In this document: in pieces, positions 1 through 7,915 of the stretch
Numbering within the stretch: position 1 is the first letter of the stretch
How the letters are laid out: every line of letters begins with the position of its first letter
Assembly: GCF_014651835.1 (NCBI RefSeq)
Contig: NZ_BMXQ01000001.1
Span: 1,178,001-1,242,000, forward strand
Origin: Pigmentiphaga litoralis
Lineage (GTDB): Bacteria; Pseudomonadota; Gammaproteobacteria; Burkholderiales; Burkholderiaceae_B
Reading direction: 5' to 3'
Length of the DNA stretch: 64,000 bases
Made by a program: the position numbers and the translations under genes
The notes under the pieces: generated by a model
Database searches by the model: none
What the model was told of the DNA's origin: nothing
What the model saw: only the letters and a program-made list of their open reading frames with translations

Positions 1-2
1 TG

Positions 3-95
3 GTGCTCACGGTCAACGGTACGGCTGTGGCCGCGTCGGAAGACCCCCTGCATCTGCTTTCCCAGGCGTTGGTCGATCTGCGTGCGCAGCGCTGA
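3..95 (+). CDS. 3' end of an unidentified gene (partial)
   Basis: The window opens inside a reading frame that runs without a stop to a TGA at 93-95, giving about 30 C-terminal residues that end in LRAQR. The piece is too short to assign to a family. The frame has the high third-position GC of neighbouring genes and is followed by an 85-base gap before the carbonic anhydrase gene, which suits a gene end. It could equally be a chance open frame, since only its tail is present. Confidence 0.45.
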   Translation: MLTVNGTAVAASEDPLHLLSQALVDLRAQR

Positions 96-142
96 CGGTC
101 CCTCGCCTTTCTGCGCGGAGGGTGGCTGATATCATTCGCTAC

Positions 143-162
143 CCGTTCCGGCTCTGGAACGG
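143..162. promoter_or_regulatory. Inverted repeat upstream of carbonic anhydrase gene
   Basis: CCGTTCC and GGAACGG form a perfect 7-bp inverted repeat with a 6-base loop, lying 18 bases before the carbonic anhydrase start codon. The position suits an operator or a leader hairpin. No regulator is assigned and the pairing could be chance in GC-rich DNA. Confidence 0.3.
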
Positions 163-180
163 CGCGAAGACAGGTGCCCC

Positions 181-834
181 ATGTTCCCTACACGACTCTC
201 CGACGGATACCGGAATTTTCTTGATGGCCGCTTCAGTGATGAAAGCGCCCGTTACCGCACACTGGCCGAACGCGGCCAGACACCCGAAGTCATGGTGATC
301 GGCTGTTGCGACTCCCGTGTCGCGCCCGAAGTGATCTTCGATGCCTCGCCCGGCGAACTGTTCGTGGTTCGCAACGTGGCCAATCTGGTGCCTCCTTACG
401 AAGACGACCGCGAGACCTACCACGGGACCAGCGCCGCGCTGGAATTTGCCGTGCAGTCCCTGCGCGTGAAGCACATCGTGGTGCTGGGCCACGCGCATTG
501 CGGCGGCATCCAGGCCGTGGCCAAGCATTCCGCCGCGCTGTCGCCGGGCGATTTCATCGGAAAGTGGATGAGCCAGATCGCGCCGGTGGCCGAGCGGCTG
601 GGCCCGATGGGCGACAACCCCGGCAAATATCTGATGCAGATGGAACTTGCGGTGGTCGAGCACAGCCTCAATAACCTGATGACGTTTCCTTGCGTGCGCA
701 TCCTGGTCGAACGCGGCCAGCTGCAACTGCACGGCGCGTACTTCGGTGTCGCGACCGGCCTCTTGCTGGTGCGCAACCCGGCGACCGGCGAATTCCACCC
801 GGCGTCGTCTCCCCCTCACGCTGCGGGCGCCTAG
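181..834 (+). CDS. Beta-class carbonic anhydrase
   Basis: This 217-residue cytoplasmic enzyme should interconvert CO2 and bicarbonate with a zinc ion. The zinc ligands are visible: Cys42 in the CxDSR motif (CCDSRV, with the Asp44/Arg46 dyad) and His104/Cys107 in GHAHCGG. Length and motif order fit bacterial beta-carbonic anhydrases of the Can/CynT type. Cys43 occupies the position that is usually Ser or Ala in CxDSR, which should not affect metal binding. No cyanase gene lies nearby, so a role in cyanate metabolism is not indicated; general bicarbonate supply is more likely. The family call is firm, the physiological role is inferred. Confidence 0.95.
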   Translation: MFPTRLSDGYRNFLDGRFSDESARYRTLAERGQTPEVMVIGCCDSRVAPEVIFDASPGELFVVRNVANLVPPYEDDRETYHGTSAALEFAVQSLRVKHIVVLGHAHCGGIQAVAKHSAALSPGDFIGKWMSQIAPVAERLGPMGDNPGKYLMQMELAVVEHSLNNLMTFPCVRILVERGQLQLHGAYFGVATGLLLVRNPATGEFHPASSPPHAAGA

Positions 835-875
835 CCCGCGGCCGTTCTTGCCGCACTGTGGCGAAGGAAGCTTGC

Positions 876-1580
876 ATGATTGGTCGTACCTGGATTCTTG
901 CCGCATTACTGGCGCCCGCCTGCGTGTATGCCGGCGGCACGGCCAACCTGACCGCGCGCGACGAACAGGGTAAGCAACTGACCGCCACGGTCGAATTCGT
1001 GGGCACGTCGCGGCTGCGGGTGACGTCGCCCAACCAGCCCGGCGCCTACATGATTGCGCGCGATGGCAAGGTCTACAACATCGCCAAGGTTCAGGGCCGC
1101 ACGGTGGTGATGGAAGCCAAGGACCTGATGCGCATGGCCGGCAACATGATGCCCAGCCCGACGGCCGCCATTGAACAGGTCAACAGCGTCGTGTCGCTGA
1201 CGCCGACGTCGGCCAGGGAAACCGTGGCCGGCATTACCGGCACGGTGTACAAGCTGACGTATGAAGACGGCCAACGTCGCACCCGCACTGAAGACCTGGT
1301 CCTGGCGAAAGATGCGCGCGCCACCGAATTCACGTCGGCGGCGGTTCACTTTGGCAAGACGCTGGCGGCCGCGTCGGGCACGATCATTCCCCCGGGCGCT
1401 GACGACCTGGTGGCGCGTATCCAGCGGGATGGGCTGGGCCTGCTGCGTTTTGGCAACCGGATCGAGATCAATTCCTTGAACGGTACGACGCCTGCGGCGA
1501 CCCGCTTCGACCTGCCCGCCGGATCGTTCCAGATGCCCGATCTGGGGGGCCTGTTCCCGGGCCTGGGCGGCGCGCGTTAA
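876..1580 (+). CDS. Secreted hypothetical protein
   Basis: This 234-residue protein begins with a typical Sec signal peptide (MIGRT, a hydrophobic stretch, then an AxA-like end near residue 21). The ATG at 876 is chosen because GAAGGAAG lies just upstream and the signal peptide starts there; the same frame is open further upstream, but that part overlaps the carbonic anhydrase gene. The mature part has no cysteine-rich or repeat pattern and no motif that I recognise. It is rich in Thr/Val and ends in a Gly/Pro-rich tail with GLFPGLGG. A periplasmic or secreted location is inferred and the function is unknown. It may be cotranscribed with the carbonic anhydrase 41 bases upstream. Confidence 0.75.
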   Translation: MIGRTWILAALLAPACVYAGGTANLTARDEQGKQLTATVEFVGTSRLRVTSPNQPGAYMIARDGKVYNIAKVQGRTVVMEAKDLMRMAGNMMPSPTAAIEQVNSVVSLTPTSARETVAGITGTVYKLTYEDGQRRTRTEDLVLAKDARATEFTSAAVHFGKTLAAASGTIIPPGADDLVARIQRDGLGLLRFGNRIEINSLNGTTPAATRFDLPAGSFQMPDLGGLFPGLGGAR

Positions 1581-1637
1581 GCGCCTGCCAACGAGGGCGG
1601 CCGCCACGGGGACCTGGAGACGGCCACTGGTATTGGC

Positions 1638-3101
1638 TCAGCTCTGCCGAGGCACCGAGGGCGCAGCGGCAGGCATGCCCATCCCGGTCTCCGGCGCATG
1701 CGCCACCGGCGTCGCCGTGTCGTCCGCCGGCGTTCCCGCCGCCATGCGCGAGTCGCGCCATCCGCCATACCGGTAGTACGCTGCCGCCAGCATCAGCGAC
1801 ACCATCGCACCCAGCGGGAAACTCCACCAGATCGCATCGGCGCCAAAGCGTTCCTGCAGCAGACTGGCAACCGGCAGGCGGATCAGCCAGATCGAGATGA
1901 ACAGGATGATCAGCGGCGCGTACACGGCGCCCGTGGCGCGCACGACGCCGAACAGTACGATCGTCACGCCGAACGCCACAAAGGACCACACCACGATCAT
2001 GTTGATGTGCTGCGCGATCGCGATGGCCTGCGTGCCGTCCGGCAGGAAAATGCCAAGCGAATGGCGATTGAACGCATAGAGCACCACGGCCAATGCGCCG
2101 GTCAGCACCAGGTTCAGGCCGACGCCCACCGTGGCGATCCGATCCACCCTGTTCCACAGACCCGCACCCACGTTCTGCGCGGCCATGGACGACACCCCTG
2201 CCCCCAGCGCCAGCGCCGGCATCTGCACGTAGGTCCAGAGCTGCGACGCCACGCCATAGGCCGCGGTGGTGTCGGTGCCGTACGTGTTCACCAGACTGAT
2301 CATGACGATGGCCGAGGACGAGATCACGACCATCTGCAGGCCCATCGGCAACCCCTTGGCAACCAGAGTGCGCAACAGGGCCGGCTTGGGTTTGAACACG
2401 CTCAATTCCTTGCGGGTGGGCAGCAGGAAGTGGCCGCGCCTGACCAGGAACATCAGCATGGCCGCAAGGCTGACCAGCTGTGAAATCAAGGTGGCCAGCG
2501 CCGACCCTGCAATGCCCAGCGGCGGCAAGGGCCCCACGCCAAAGATGAAGACCGGGTTGAGCACGATATCCAGCAGCACCGACAGCGCCATGAAATAGAA
2601 CGGCGTGCGCGAGTCCCCCGCGCCGCGCAGCGCCATCATCACGAAGCTGAAGAAGAACATGAAGGGCAGCGCAATGAAGATGACGCGCAGGTAGCTGATG
2701 GCCAGTGGCTGCGCTTCGATCGGCGTGCCCATGGCCACGAAGATGGCAGGGGTGAATACATAGCCAAGCACGGCAGCGATCACCGACAGCACGATGAAGA
2801 AGACAGACCCAGTGCCCACGACGCAGCGCGCCTGGGCAATGTCCTTGCGGCCGACCGCCTGTCCGACCAGGATGGTCGTGGCCATGCCGACGCCAAACAC
2901 CACGCCCAGCAGGAAAAACAGAATGATGTTGGCGTTGGACGTGGCGGTCAGCGCCGCTTCGCCCAGATAGTGGCCGACCCACACGGCATTGACGGATGCG
3001 TTCAGTGACTGCAACACGTTGCCGCCCAGCACGGGCAGCGAGAATTTCAGCAGCGTACTGCCGATCGGACCGGTCGTCAGGTCCTGACGGGAGGGGCTCA
3101 T
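1638..3101 (-). CDS. MATE family efflux transporter
   Basis: The 487-residue product is hydrophobic throughout with about 12 predicted membrane segments in two similar halves, as in MATE (multidrug and toxic compound extrusion) antiporters. The N-terminus (GPIGSTLLKFSLPVLGGN) and the following VWVGHYLG region match the family's first half. It would export cationic drugs or metabolites in exchange for Na+ or H+; the substrate cannot be read from sequence. It is divergent from the metal exporter at 3270, and the 168-base gap between them holds a perfect inverted repeat at 3140-3160. The last 35 residues form a polar Ala/Pro/Thr-rich cytoplasmic tail. Confidence 0.93.
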   Translation of the reverse strand: MSPSRQDLTTGPIGSTLLKFSLPVLGGNVLQSLNASVNAVWVGHYLGEAALTATSNANIILFFLLGVVFGVGMATTILVGQAVGRKDIAQARCVVGTGSVFFIVLSVIAAVLGYVFTPAIFVAMGTPIEAQPLAISYLRVIFIALPFMFFFSFVMMALRGAGDSRTPFYFMALSVLLDIVLNPVFIFGVGPLPPLGIAGSALATLISQLVSLAAMLMFLVRRGHFLLPTRKELSVFKPKPALLRTLVAKGLPMGLQMVVISSSAIVMISLVNTYGTDTTAAYGVASQLWTYVQMPALALGAGVSSMAAQNVGAGLWNRVDRIATVGVGLNLVLTGALAVVLYAFNRHSLGIFLPDGTQAIAIAQHINMIVVWSFVAFGVTIVLFGVVRATGAVYAPLIILFISIWLIRLPVASLLQERFGADAIWWSFPLGAMVSLMLAAAYYRYGGWRDSRMAAGTPADDTATPVAHAPETGMGMPAAAPSVPRQS

Positions 3102-3139
3102 GCATCATCCACAAAGGACGCCCGTCGCGGGCGGTCCGC

Positions 3140-3160
3140 CGATTCTACGGGCTAGAATCG
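3140..3160. promoter_or_regulatory. Palindrome between divergent MATE and CDF genes
   Basis: CGATTCTA (3140-3147) and TAGAATCG (3153-3160) form a perfect 8-bp inverted repeat around CGGGC. TAGAAT resembles a sigma70 -10 element in either direction, so the palindrome may be two back-to-back -10 boxes, an operator, or both. It lies 39 bases from the MATE start and 110 bases from the CDF start. Confidence 0.4.
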
Positions 3161-3269
3161 CGGTTATTCCGGCCGCCCTGTAACCTTTTATGCCCACCTC
3201 CTGTCCTTCGGCGTCACGCGCGTTGACCGTGCGCCGCCCCCTGCCGGGCTCATCGATGGACCTGCGGTC

Positions 3270-4160
3270 ATGACGCCCGCCTCGCGCCTGGCGGCAGGCA
3301 CGATCGTTGTCGGTGTGGCCGTGCTGGGCCTCAAGTACCTGGCCTACGTGCTGACCGGCAGCGTCGCGCTGTATTCCGATGCCCTGGAAAGCATCATCAA
3401 TGTGGCCACCGCCGTCGCCACCCTGGCCGCCGTGTCGGTCAGCGCGATGCCCGCCGACGCCAACCATCCTTACGGGCACCAGAAGGCCGAGTACCTGTCG
3501 GCCGTGCTTGAAGCCGCCCTGATCCTGGTGGCCGCGATGCTGATCCTGCGCGAAGCGTGGCACGGTTTTCTGGCGCCCAAGCCACTTGAAGCGCCCGCGC
3601 TGGGCCTGGCCATCAACGCAGGCGCGGGCGTCCTCAACGGCATCTGGAGCTTCGTGCTGTTCCGCTTTGGCCGCCGGTGGCGGTCGCCCGCCCTGGTGGC
3701 GGATGCCCACCATCTGTGGACCGACGTCGTGTCGTCGATCGGTGTGGTGATCGGCGTGGCGCTGGTCGCGTGGACCGGCTGGGCGGTGCTCGATGCCGTC
3801 ATCGCGGCACTGGTGGCCGTCAACATTTTGTGGTCAGGATGGAGGCTGATGCGCGAGTCGGTGGGCGGGCTGATGGACGAGGCCGTCGCGCCTGACGTGC
3901 AGGCCACCATTGCATCGGTCATCGCCACCCACGCCACTGGCGCCATCCAGGCCAATGCCGTGCGCACGCGGCGCTCGGGCAACATCACCTTCATTGAATT
4001 CAACCTGGTCACCCCGGGCGACATGACGGTGGCCGACGCCCATGACATTTGCGACCGGCTTGAAGACGCGCTCAGTCACGCGGTCGTTGACAGTTCCGTG
4101 ACGATTCACATCGAGCCCGAACAGCACGCGGTGTCGCATGGCGCGGTTAACGTGGCCTGA
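3270..4160 (+). CDS. Cation diffusion facilitator (CDF) metal exporter
   Basis: This 296-residue inner-membrane protein exports divalent cations such as Zn2+ or Fe2+ by proton exchange. It has the CDF layout: about six membrane segments (residues 10-185) and a cytoplasmic C-terminal domain (about 200-290). The intramembrane metal site is visible as Asp37 in the YSDALES motif of the second helix and His149/Asp153 in the DAHHLWTD motif of the fifth. A histidine-containing loop (NHPYGH, residues 66-71) follows the second helix. The closest familiar type is FieF/YiiP. It is divergently placed from the MATE exporter and may share its control region. Confidence 0.93.
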   Translation: MTPASRLAAGTIVVGVAVLGLKYLAYVLTGSVALYSDALESIINVATAVATLAAVSVSAMPADANHPYGHQKAEYLSAVLEAALILVAAMLILREAWHGFLAPKPLEAPALGLAINAGAGVLNGIWSFVLFRFGRRWRSPALVADAHHLWTDVVSSIGVVIGVALVAWTGWAVLDAVIAALVAVNILWSGWRLMRESVGGLMDEAVAPDVQATIASVIATHATGAIQANAVRTRRSGNITFIEFNLVTPGDMTVADAHDICDRLEDALSHAVVDSSVTIHIEPEQHAVSHGAVNVA

Positions 4161-4213
4161 CGCCTTGATGCCTTGATGCCCGATGCATCGCATCGCTTCA
4201 CTCAAATTATCGA

Positions 4214-4810
4214 ATGGAATCCTTCATGTCCTCTCTCCCTGAAACCGGCAACGGTCCGTCCCACGACATTGCGATTGCAGACACCCGCGCATGGATCGAA
4301 AAGGCCGTCATCGGCCTGAACCTCTGTCCGTTCGCCAAGGCTGTGCATGTGAAGGACCAGATCCGCTACATCGTCAGCGATGCGCGCAACGAAGAAGCCC
4401 TGCTGGCCGACCTGGCCATGGCGCTGGAAGAGATCGCGCAGGCATCCCCGGAAACGATCGACACGACGCTGTTGATCCACCCGTGGGTGCTGAATGAGTT
4501 TGCGGATTACAACGACTTTCTGGACATCGCCGATGCGGCCGTCGAGGAGCTCGACCTGGGCGGCATCATCCAGGTAGCGAGCTTTCACCCGGACTACCAG
4601 TTCGCGGACACGGGGCCCGACGACATCGACAACTACAGCAACCGCGCGCCCTACCCCACGCTGCATCTGCTGCGCGAAGACAGCGTCGACAAGGCGGTGG
4701 AAAGCTTCCCGGAAGCCGATGCCATCTACGAAAAAAACATTGAGATGCTGCGCAAGATCGGGCAGGAAGGCTGGGCCGCGTTGAAGCTGCACGGCGCCTA
4801 TCGGACCTAG
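4214..4810 (+). CDS. DUF1415 family protein
   Basis: This 198-residue soluble protein matches the DUF1415 family: the N-terminal TRAWIEKAVIGLNLCPFA motif, the central LLIHPWVL and FADYNDFLD motifs, and the conserved FHPDYQFA segment. The Cys-Pro in GLNLCPFA and the repeated acidic residues are family hallmarks. No biochemical function is established for the family that I know of. The gene starts 53 bases after the CDF gene on the same strand. A second in-frame ATG at 4226 (MSSLPETG) is an equally acceptable start. Its stop faces arfB on the opposite strand. Confidence 0.88.
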   Translation: MESFMSSLPETGNGPSHDIAIADTRAWIEKAVIGLNLCPFAKAVHVKDQIRYIVSDARNEEALLADLAMALEEIAQASPETIDTTLLIHPWVLNEFADYNDFLDIADAAVEELDLGGIIQVASFHPDYQFADTGPDDIDNYSNRAPYPTLHLLREDSVDKAVESFPEADAIYEKNIEMLRKIGQEGWAALKLHGAYRT

Positions 4811-4850
4811 GTCCGGCGCTTGAAGACAGATGACGGGTGATGCCTGAGGC

Positions 4851-5264
4851 CTAGTCCGTCACCCTGCCGCGATTGCGCTTGATCTCGCCGCGCAATACCT
4901 TGCGCTGCAGGCGCCGCTGCTGCGACCCGCGTGTGGGCTTGGTCGGCTTGCGCGGTTTGGTTGGCACGGCGTGCGACGCGATCAGCGCCACCAGCCGCTG
5001 CAGCGCATCGTCGCGATTCTTTTCCTGGCTGCGATAGGCCTGCGCCTTGATCACCACCACGCCTTCTTTGGTGATGCGCTGATCGTTCGCCGCCAGCAGC
5101 GCGGCCTTCAGTTCGTCGGGCAGCGACGAGCGTGGAATGTCGAAACGCAAGTGGATCGCGCTCGACACCTTGTTGACGTTCTGCCCACCGGATCCCTGCG
5201 CGCGGATCATGGTGAACTCGACGTCGTCCTCGTTCAGCCAGGCATCGCCATAGATATGCAGCAT
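4851..5264 (-). CDS. arfB: Peptidyl-tRNA hydrolase ArfB (ribosome rescue)
   Basis: This 137-residue protein carries the class I release-factor motif GGQ (residues 26-28, in GSGGQNVNKV), the catalytic element that hydrolyses peptidyl-tRNA on the ribosome. It lacks the codon-recognition domains of RF1/RF2, and its C-terminal tail from about residue 105 is rich in Lys/Arg, as in ArfB, where the tail enters the empty mRNA channel of stalled ribosomes. The start at 5264 is chosen because it leaves the usual ArfB N-terminus (MLHIYGDAWL) and follows bioB by 8 bases; a longer frame would run into bioB. Cotranscription with bioB is likely. Confidence 0.92.
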   Translation of the reverse strand: MLHIYGDAWLNEDDVEFTMIRAQGSGGQNVNKVSSAIHLRFDIPRSSLPDELKAALLAANDQRITKEGVVVIKAQAYRSQEKNRDDALQRLVALIASHAVPTKPRKPTKPTRGSQQRRLQRKVLRGEIKRNRGRVTD

Positions 5265-5272
5265 ACCGATGA

Positions 5273-6271
5273 TCAGTGCCCTGACGATGCGTGCAGGCCA
5301 AGGCGGCCCATCAACGCGCGGTCGGCCACCGATTGCGGGTTGTCGGTCGTGAGCAGGCGGTCGCCATAGAACATCGAGTTCGCGCCGGCCAGGAAACACA
5401 GGGCCTGCAAGGCGTCGTCCATCGTCTCGCGCCCGGCCGACAGGCGCACCATGGCTTGCGGCATGGTGATGCGCGCCACTGCGATCGTGCGCACGAATTC
5501 GAACGGATCGACCGCGTCGTTCTCGGCCAATGGCGTGCCTTCGACCCGGACCAGATTGTTGATCGGCACCGACTCCGGATACGGATCCATATTGGCCAGT
5601 TGCGCGATCAGGCCCGCGCGTTCACGCCGCGATTCCCCCAGGCCCACGATCCCGCCGCAGCAGACCTTCACGCCCGCATCGCGCACGCGGGCGATGGTGT
5701 CGAGACGATCCTGGTAGGTGCGGGTCGTGATCACCTGACCGTAGAACTCGGGAGACGTATCCAGGTTGTGGTTGTAGTAGTCAAGGCCCGCGTCCCGCAG
5801 CTGCTGCGCCTGACCGTCTCGCAACATGCCCAGCGTCACGCAGGTTTCGAGACCCAGGTCCTTGACCGCCGACACCATCTCGGCGACGGCATCGACCTGA
5901 TGCGGCTTGGGACTGCGCCATGCCGCGCCCATGCAGAAGCGCGTGGCGCCGTTGGCCTTGGCGGCCTGCGCGGCATCCAGCACCTCGGCCAGCGGCAGCA
6001 GCTTTTCGGCTTCCAGGCCGGTGTCGTAGCGCGACGACTGCGGGCAGTAGGAACAGTCTTCGGGGCATCCGCCGGTCTTGATCGACAGCAGCGTCGAGAG
6101 CTGGACGGCGTTGGGATCGAAGTGTTCGCGGTGCGTCTGCTGCGCACGGAAGATCAGATCCGAAAACGGCAGCTCGAACAATTCGACGATTCCCGCGACC
6201 GTCCAGGCGGCCGAATTACGACGAGTTGTAACGACAGGCGAAACTTTTGTGGTGTGCATATCTGCGTGCAT
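5273..6271 (-). CDS. bioB: Biotin synthase BioB
   Basis: This 332-residue radical SAM enzyme inserts sulfur into dethiobiotin to make biotin. The radical SAM cluster motif CxxxCxxC is present as Cys69, Cys73 and Cys76 ([12 protein letters not shown]). The conserved [23 protein letters not shown] and LSAGRETM segments match BioB throughout and the length is normal. A GGAG ribosome binding site precedes the start, and a later in-frame ATG at residue 5 is possible. None of bioA, bioD or bioF is adjacent, so the pathway is split in this genome. ArfB follows 8 bases downstream. Confidence 0.97.
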   Translation of the reverse strand: MHADMHTTKVSPVVTTRRNSAAWTVAGIVELFELPFSDLIFRAQQTHREHFDPNAVQLSTLLSIKTGGCPEDCSYCPQSSRYDTGLEAEKLLPLAEVLDAAQAAKANGATRFCMGAAWRSPKPHQVDAVAEMVSAVKDLGLETCVTLGMLRDGQAQQLRDAGLDYYNHNLDTSPEFYGQVITTRTYQDRLDTIARVRDAGVKVCCGGIVGLGESRRERAGLIAQLANMDPYPESVPINNLVRVEGTPLAENDAVDPFEFVRTIAVARITMPQAMVRLSAGRETMDDALQALCFLAGANSMFYGDRLLTTDNPQSVADRALMGRLGLHASSGH

Positions 6272-6654
6272 GGGGACTCCTGGGCCGCGTTTGAGTGCAG
6301 GACAGCGCCGCGCGGCCAGCTCGCATGGTAGGCAATCGACGCATGCGGTGCAAACGCTCGATCGCCGCAGTATCGGTGAGAGTTGTCCGATTTTGCAGTG
6401 ATTTTCGCGAAGTTGCGCGACATGACCCTTAACGTTCAGTTATCGCCGTCGTCATGAAACACCGACCTGCCCCGATTTTTTTTGTATCGGATGGGCAGAA
6501 TATGGCGTCGCTACAGGGCGCGCGGGCAGCGCAAGCGTCGGGCGCGAAGCCAAAACCGACTTGCATTTATGCGCCAAGATTGTTTGAATGCCGCCCTAGT
6601 GCTGTTGGCGACCCGCCACTGTCGGCGACCTGCCAACTTTTTTAAGGAGTACGC
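6272..6654. other. Divergent intergenic region between bioB and HU gene
   Basis: This 383-base gap separates two divergent genes and must hold both promoters. It is less GC-rich than the genes near 6380-6490 and contains a short T-run (TTTTTTT near 6478-6484). I see no convincing -35/-10 pair, no tRNA and no recognisable riboswitch. Short open frames inside it lack credible ribosome binding sites. AAGGAG at 6643-6648 is the HU ribosome binding site. Confidence 0.5.
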
Positions 6655-6936
6655 ATGCGCACCAAGAAAGAACTGATCGACGCCCTCGCCGAACGGACCC
6701 AGCAACCGAAGAACGTGTCGGAAGCGTTCATCGACGCCCTGGGCGACGCACTGCGCGCCTCGCTGGCGGGCGGTGATGAAGTCGTGCTGCCAGGTGTCGG
6801 CAAGTTCTCTGTCAAGGCCAAGGCTGCCAAGACTGGCCGCAACCCACGCACGGGTGAAGCCATCCAGATCGCCGCGCGCAAAGCGCCCGCATTCAGCGCC
6901 GCCAAGGTGCTGAAGGATGCCGTGGACGCCAAGTAA
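6655..6936 (+). CDS. HU-family DNA-binding protein
   Basis: This 93-residue histone-like protein bends and compacts DNA as a dimer. The opening MRTKKELIDALAER, the beta-arm region with VVLPGVGKFSV, and the signature GRNPRTGE followed by IQIAA and a PAFSAAK segment are those of HU/IHF proteins. The conserved proline of the DNA-intercalating arm tip is in RNPRTGE. A perfect AAGGAG ribosome binding site sits 6 bases before the ATG, fitting high expression. HU and IHF subunits are hard to separate by eye; the absence of the longer IHF termini favours HU. Confidence 0.95.
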   Translation: MRTKKELIDALAERTQQPKNVSEAFIDALGDALRASLAGGDEVVLPGVGKFSVKAKAAKTGRNPRTGEAIQIAARKAPAFSAAKVLKDAVDAK

Positions 6937-6979
6937 GCGCCACGTGCCTGAGCGGCCGGTGCAAACCGCGCTGCTCGCC

Positions 6980-7007
6980 AGCGAGTGCACGCCTGGCGTG
7001 CCTCGCT
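6980..7007. terminator. Hairpin downstream of HU gene
   Basis: AGCGAG-T-GCACGC pairs with GCGTGC-CTCGCT around a CTG loop: 12 base pairs with one bulged T, 43 bases after the HU stop. There is no following T-run, so this would be a weak or factor-assisted terminator rather than a standard intrinsic one. Confidence 0.4.
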
Positions 7008-7074
7008 AGTCGGCCCCTTCCGGTCGGTCCGCGTTAAACTGGCAAGAAAAAACGACACCCCCGGGGAGCCTTTT

Positions 7075-7554
7075 TTGCCGAAGACCGCACCCGCTACCGC
7101 CGAGCCCAGCCTTGGCGCAAGCACCACGTATCTCGTGTCGCAAGTCCACTTCGCGCTGCGCAACCGCACCGAAGCCGCCCTCAAGAAATACGCCGTCACC
7201 GGCATCCAGTACACGGTCCTGTCCGTGCTCGGGCATCGAGACGGTCTGTCGTCCGCTGATCTGTCCCGCCGTTTCTACGTCACGCCTCAATCCATGGGCC
7301 AGTTGCTCAGCACCCTGGAAGAACGCGGCCTGCTCGTGCGCCGCGAAGACGCCGCCAACCGCCGCATCCTGCGCGTCAGCCTGACCCCCGAAGGCCGCAA
7401 ACTGGTCGACGCCGGCGCCAAAGACATCGAAGCCGTCGAAACCGACGCCTTCTCCTGCCTCGACCCGCGCGACCTCAAGACCATGCGCGCCAACCTGCGC
7501 ACCCTGGTCGGCGAACTAAGAGGCTCGCAGAGCGAAGAAAACCAGGGAGCGTGA
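7075..7554 (+). CDS. MarR-family transcriptional regulator
   Basis: This regulator of about 159 residues has the MarR winged-helix layout: a dimerisation helix, then the segment from YTVLSVLGHRDGLSSADLS through VTPQSMGQLLSTLEERGLL as recognition helix, and the wing VRREDAANRRILRVSLTPEG. I place the start at TTG 7075 because GGGGAG lies about 6 bases upstream. The frame is also open back to an ATG at 6985, but that N-terminus is basic, unlike MarR proteins, and has no ribosome binding site. The regulated gene is not evident, since a 360-base repeat-containing spacer follows. MarR proteins commonly respond to aromatic acids. Confidence 0.88.
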   Translation: MPKTAPATAEPSLGASTTYLVSQVHFALRNRTEAALKKYAVTGIQYTVLSVLGHRDGLSSADLSRRFYVTPQSMGQLLSTLEERGLLVRREDAANRRILRVSLTPEGRKLVDAGAKDIEAVETDAFSCLDPRDLKTMRANLRTLVGELRGSQSEENQGA

Positions 7555-7629
7555 GGCGGCCCGCAGCAATGCAGCCCCTGGCACCATCAAGCACCACCCT
7601 GCAAGCTGGCACGCCACCACCACGGGGCA

Positions 7630-7741
7630 CAGTGGATCTGGCTTCGCCAGTCCACCAGTGCCGCCCCTGGGGGTGGCGCGCAGCGCCTAGGGGGGCTTAC
7701 TTCCCCCGCCCGTTGGGGTGGCGCGGAGCGCCTCGCTGAGG
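7630..7741. repeat. REP-like hairpin cluster with 19-bp direct repeats
   Basis: The spacer after the MarR gene carries several palindromic units. GTGGA-t-CTGGC pairs with GCCAG-TCCAC (7632-7655). Two near-identical 19-bp direct repeats lie at 7670-7688 and 7715-7733 (18 of 19 bases equal), each with a self-pairing GGCGC/GCGCC core. Between them GGGGG and CCCCC can pair. The pattern resembles dispersed REP-type elements of GC-rich proteobacteria, but family membership needs a genome-wide search. No gene is credible here. Confidence 0.55.
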
Positions 7742-7758
7742 GCTCACCCTTGGGCCCA

Positions 7759-7798
7759 TCGAATTCCTTTGTGACTCCATAATTTTTATGTGATTCAT
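7759..7798. repeat. 40-bp dispersed element, copy 1
   Basis: This AT-rich stretch matches the reverse complement of 24461-24500 at 36 of 40 positions. It contains the direct repeats GTGACTC (7771) and GTGATTC (7790), spaced 19 bases apart. It lies 118 bases upstream of the Bug-monooxygenase-VOC-FAH operon and just after the REP-like cluster. An operator or a dispersed repeat are both possible. Confidence 0.6.
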
Positions 7799-7915
7799 TT
7801 CGCTTGAGGCTTCACTTATATTTCCCCTGGTACGTGGCGCAAGCCCACACCCAGACAGCGACCGGCCGCGCCTTGCGACACGGATCGCGCAGCCTGCATC
7901 GACCAGGGGACACCG

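Noticed and set aside
6454-6676. Two short plus-strand frames before the HU gene
   Set aside because: They overlap each other and the HU ribosome binding site, have no binding site of their own and no recognisable protein pattern.
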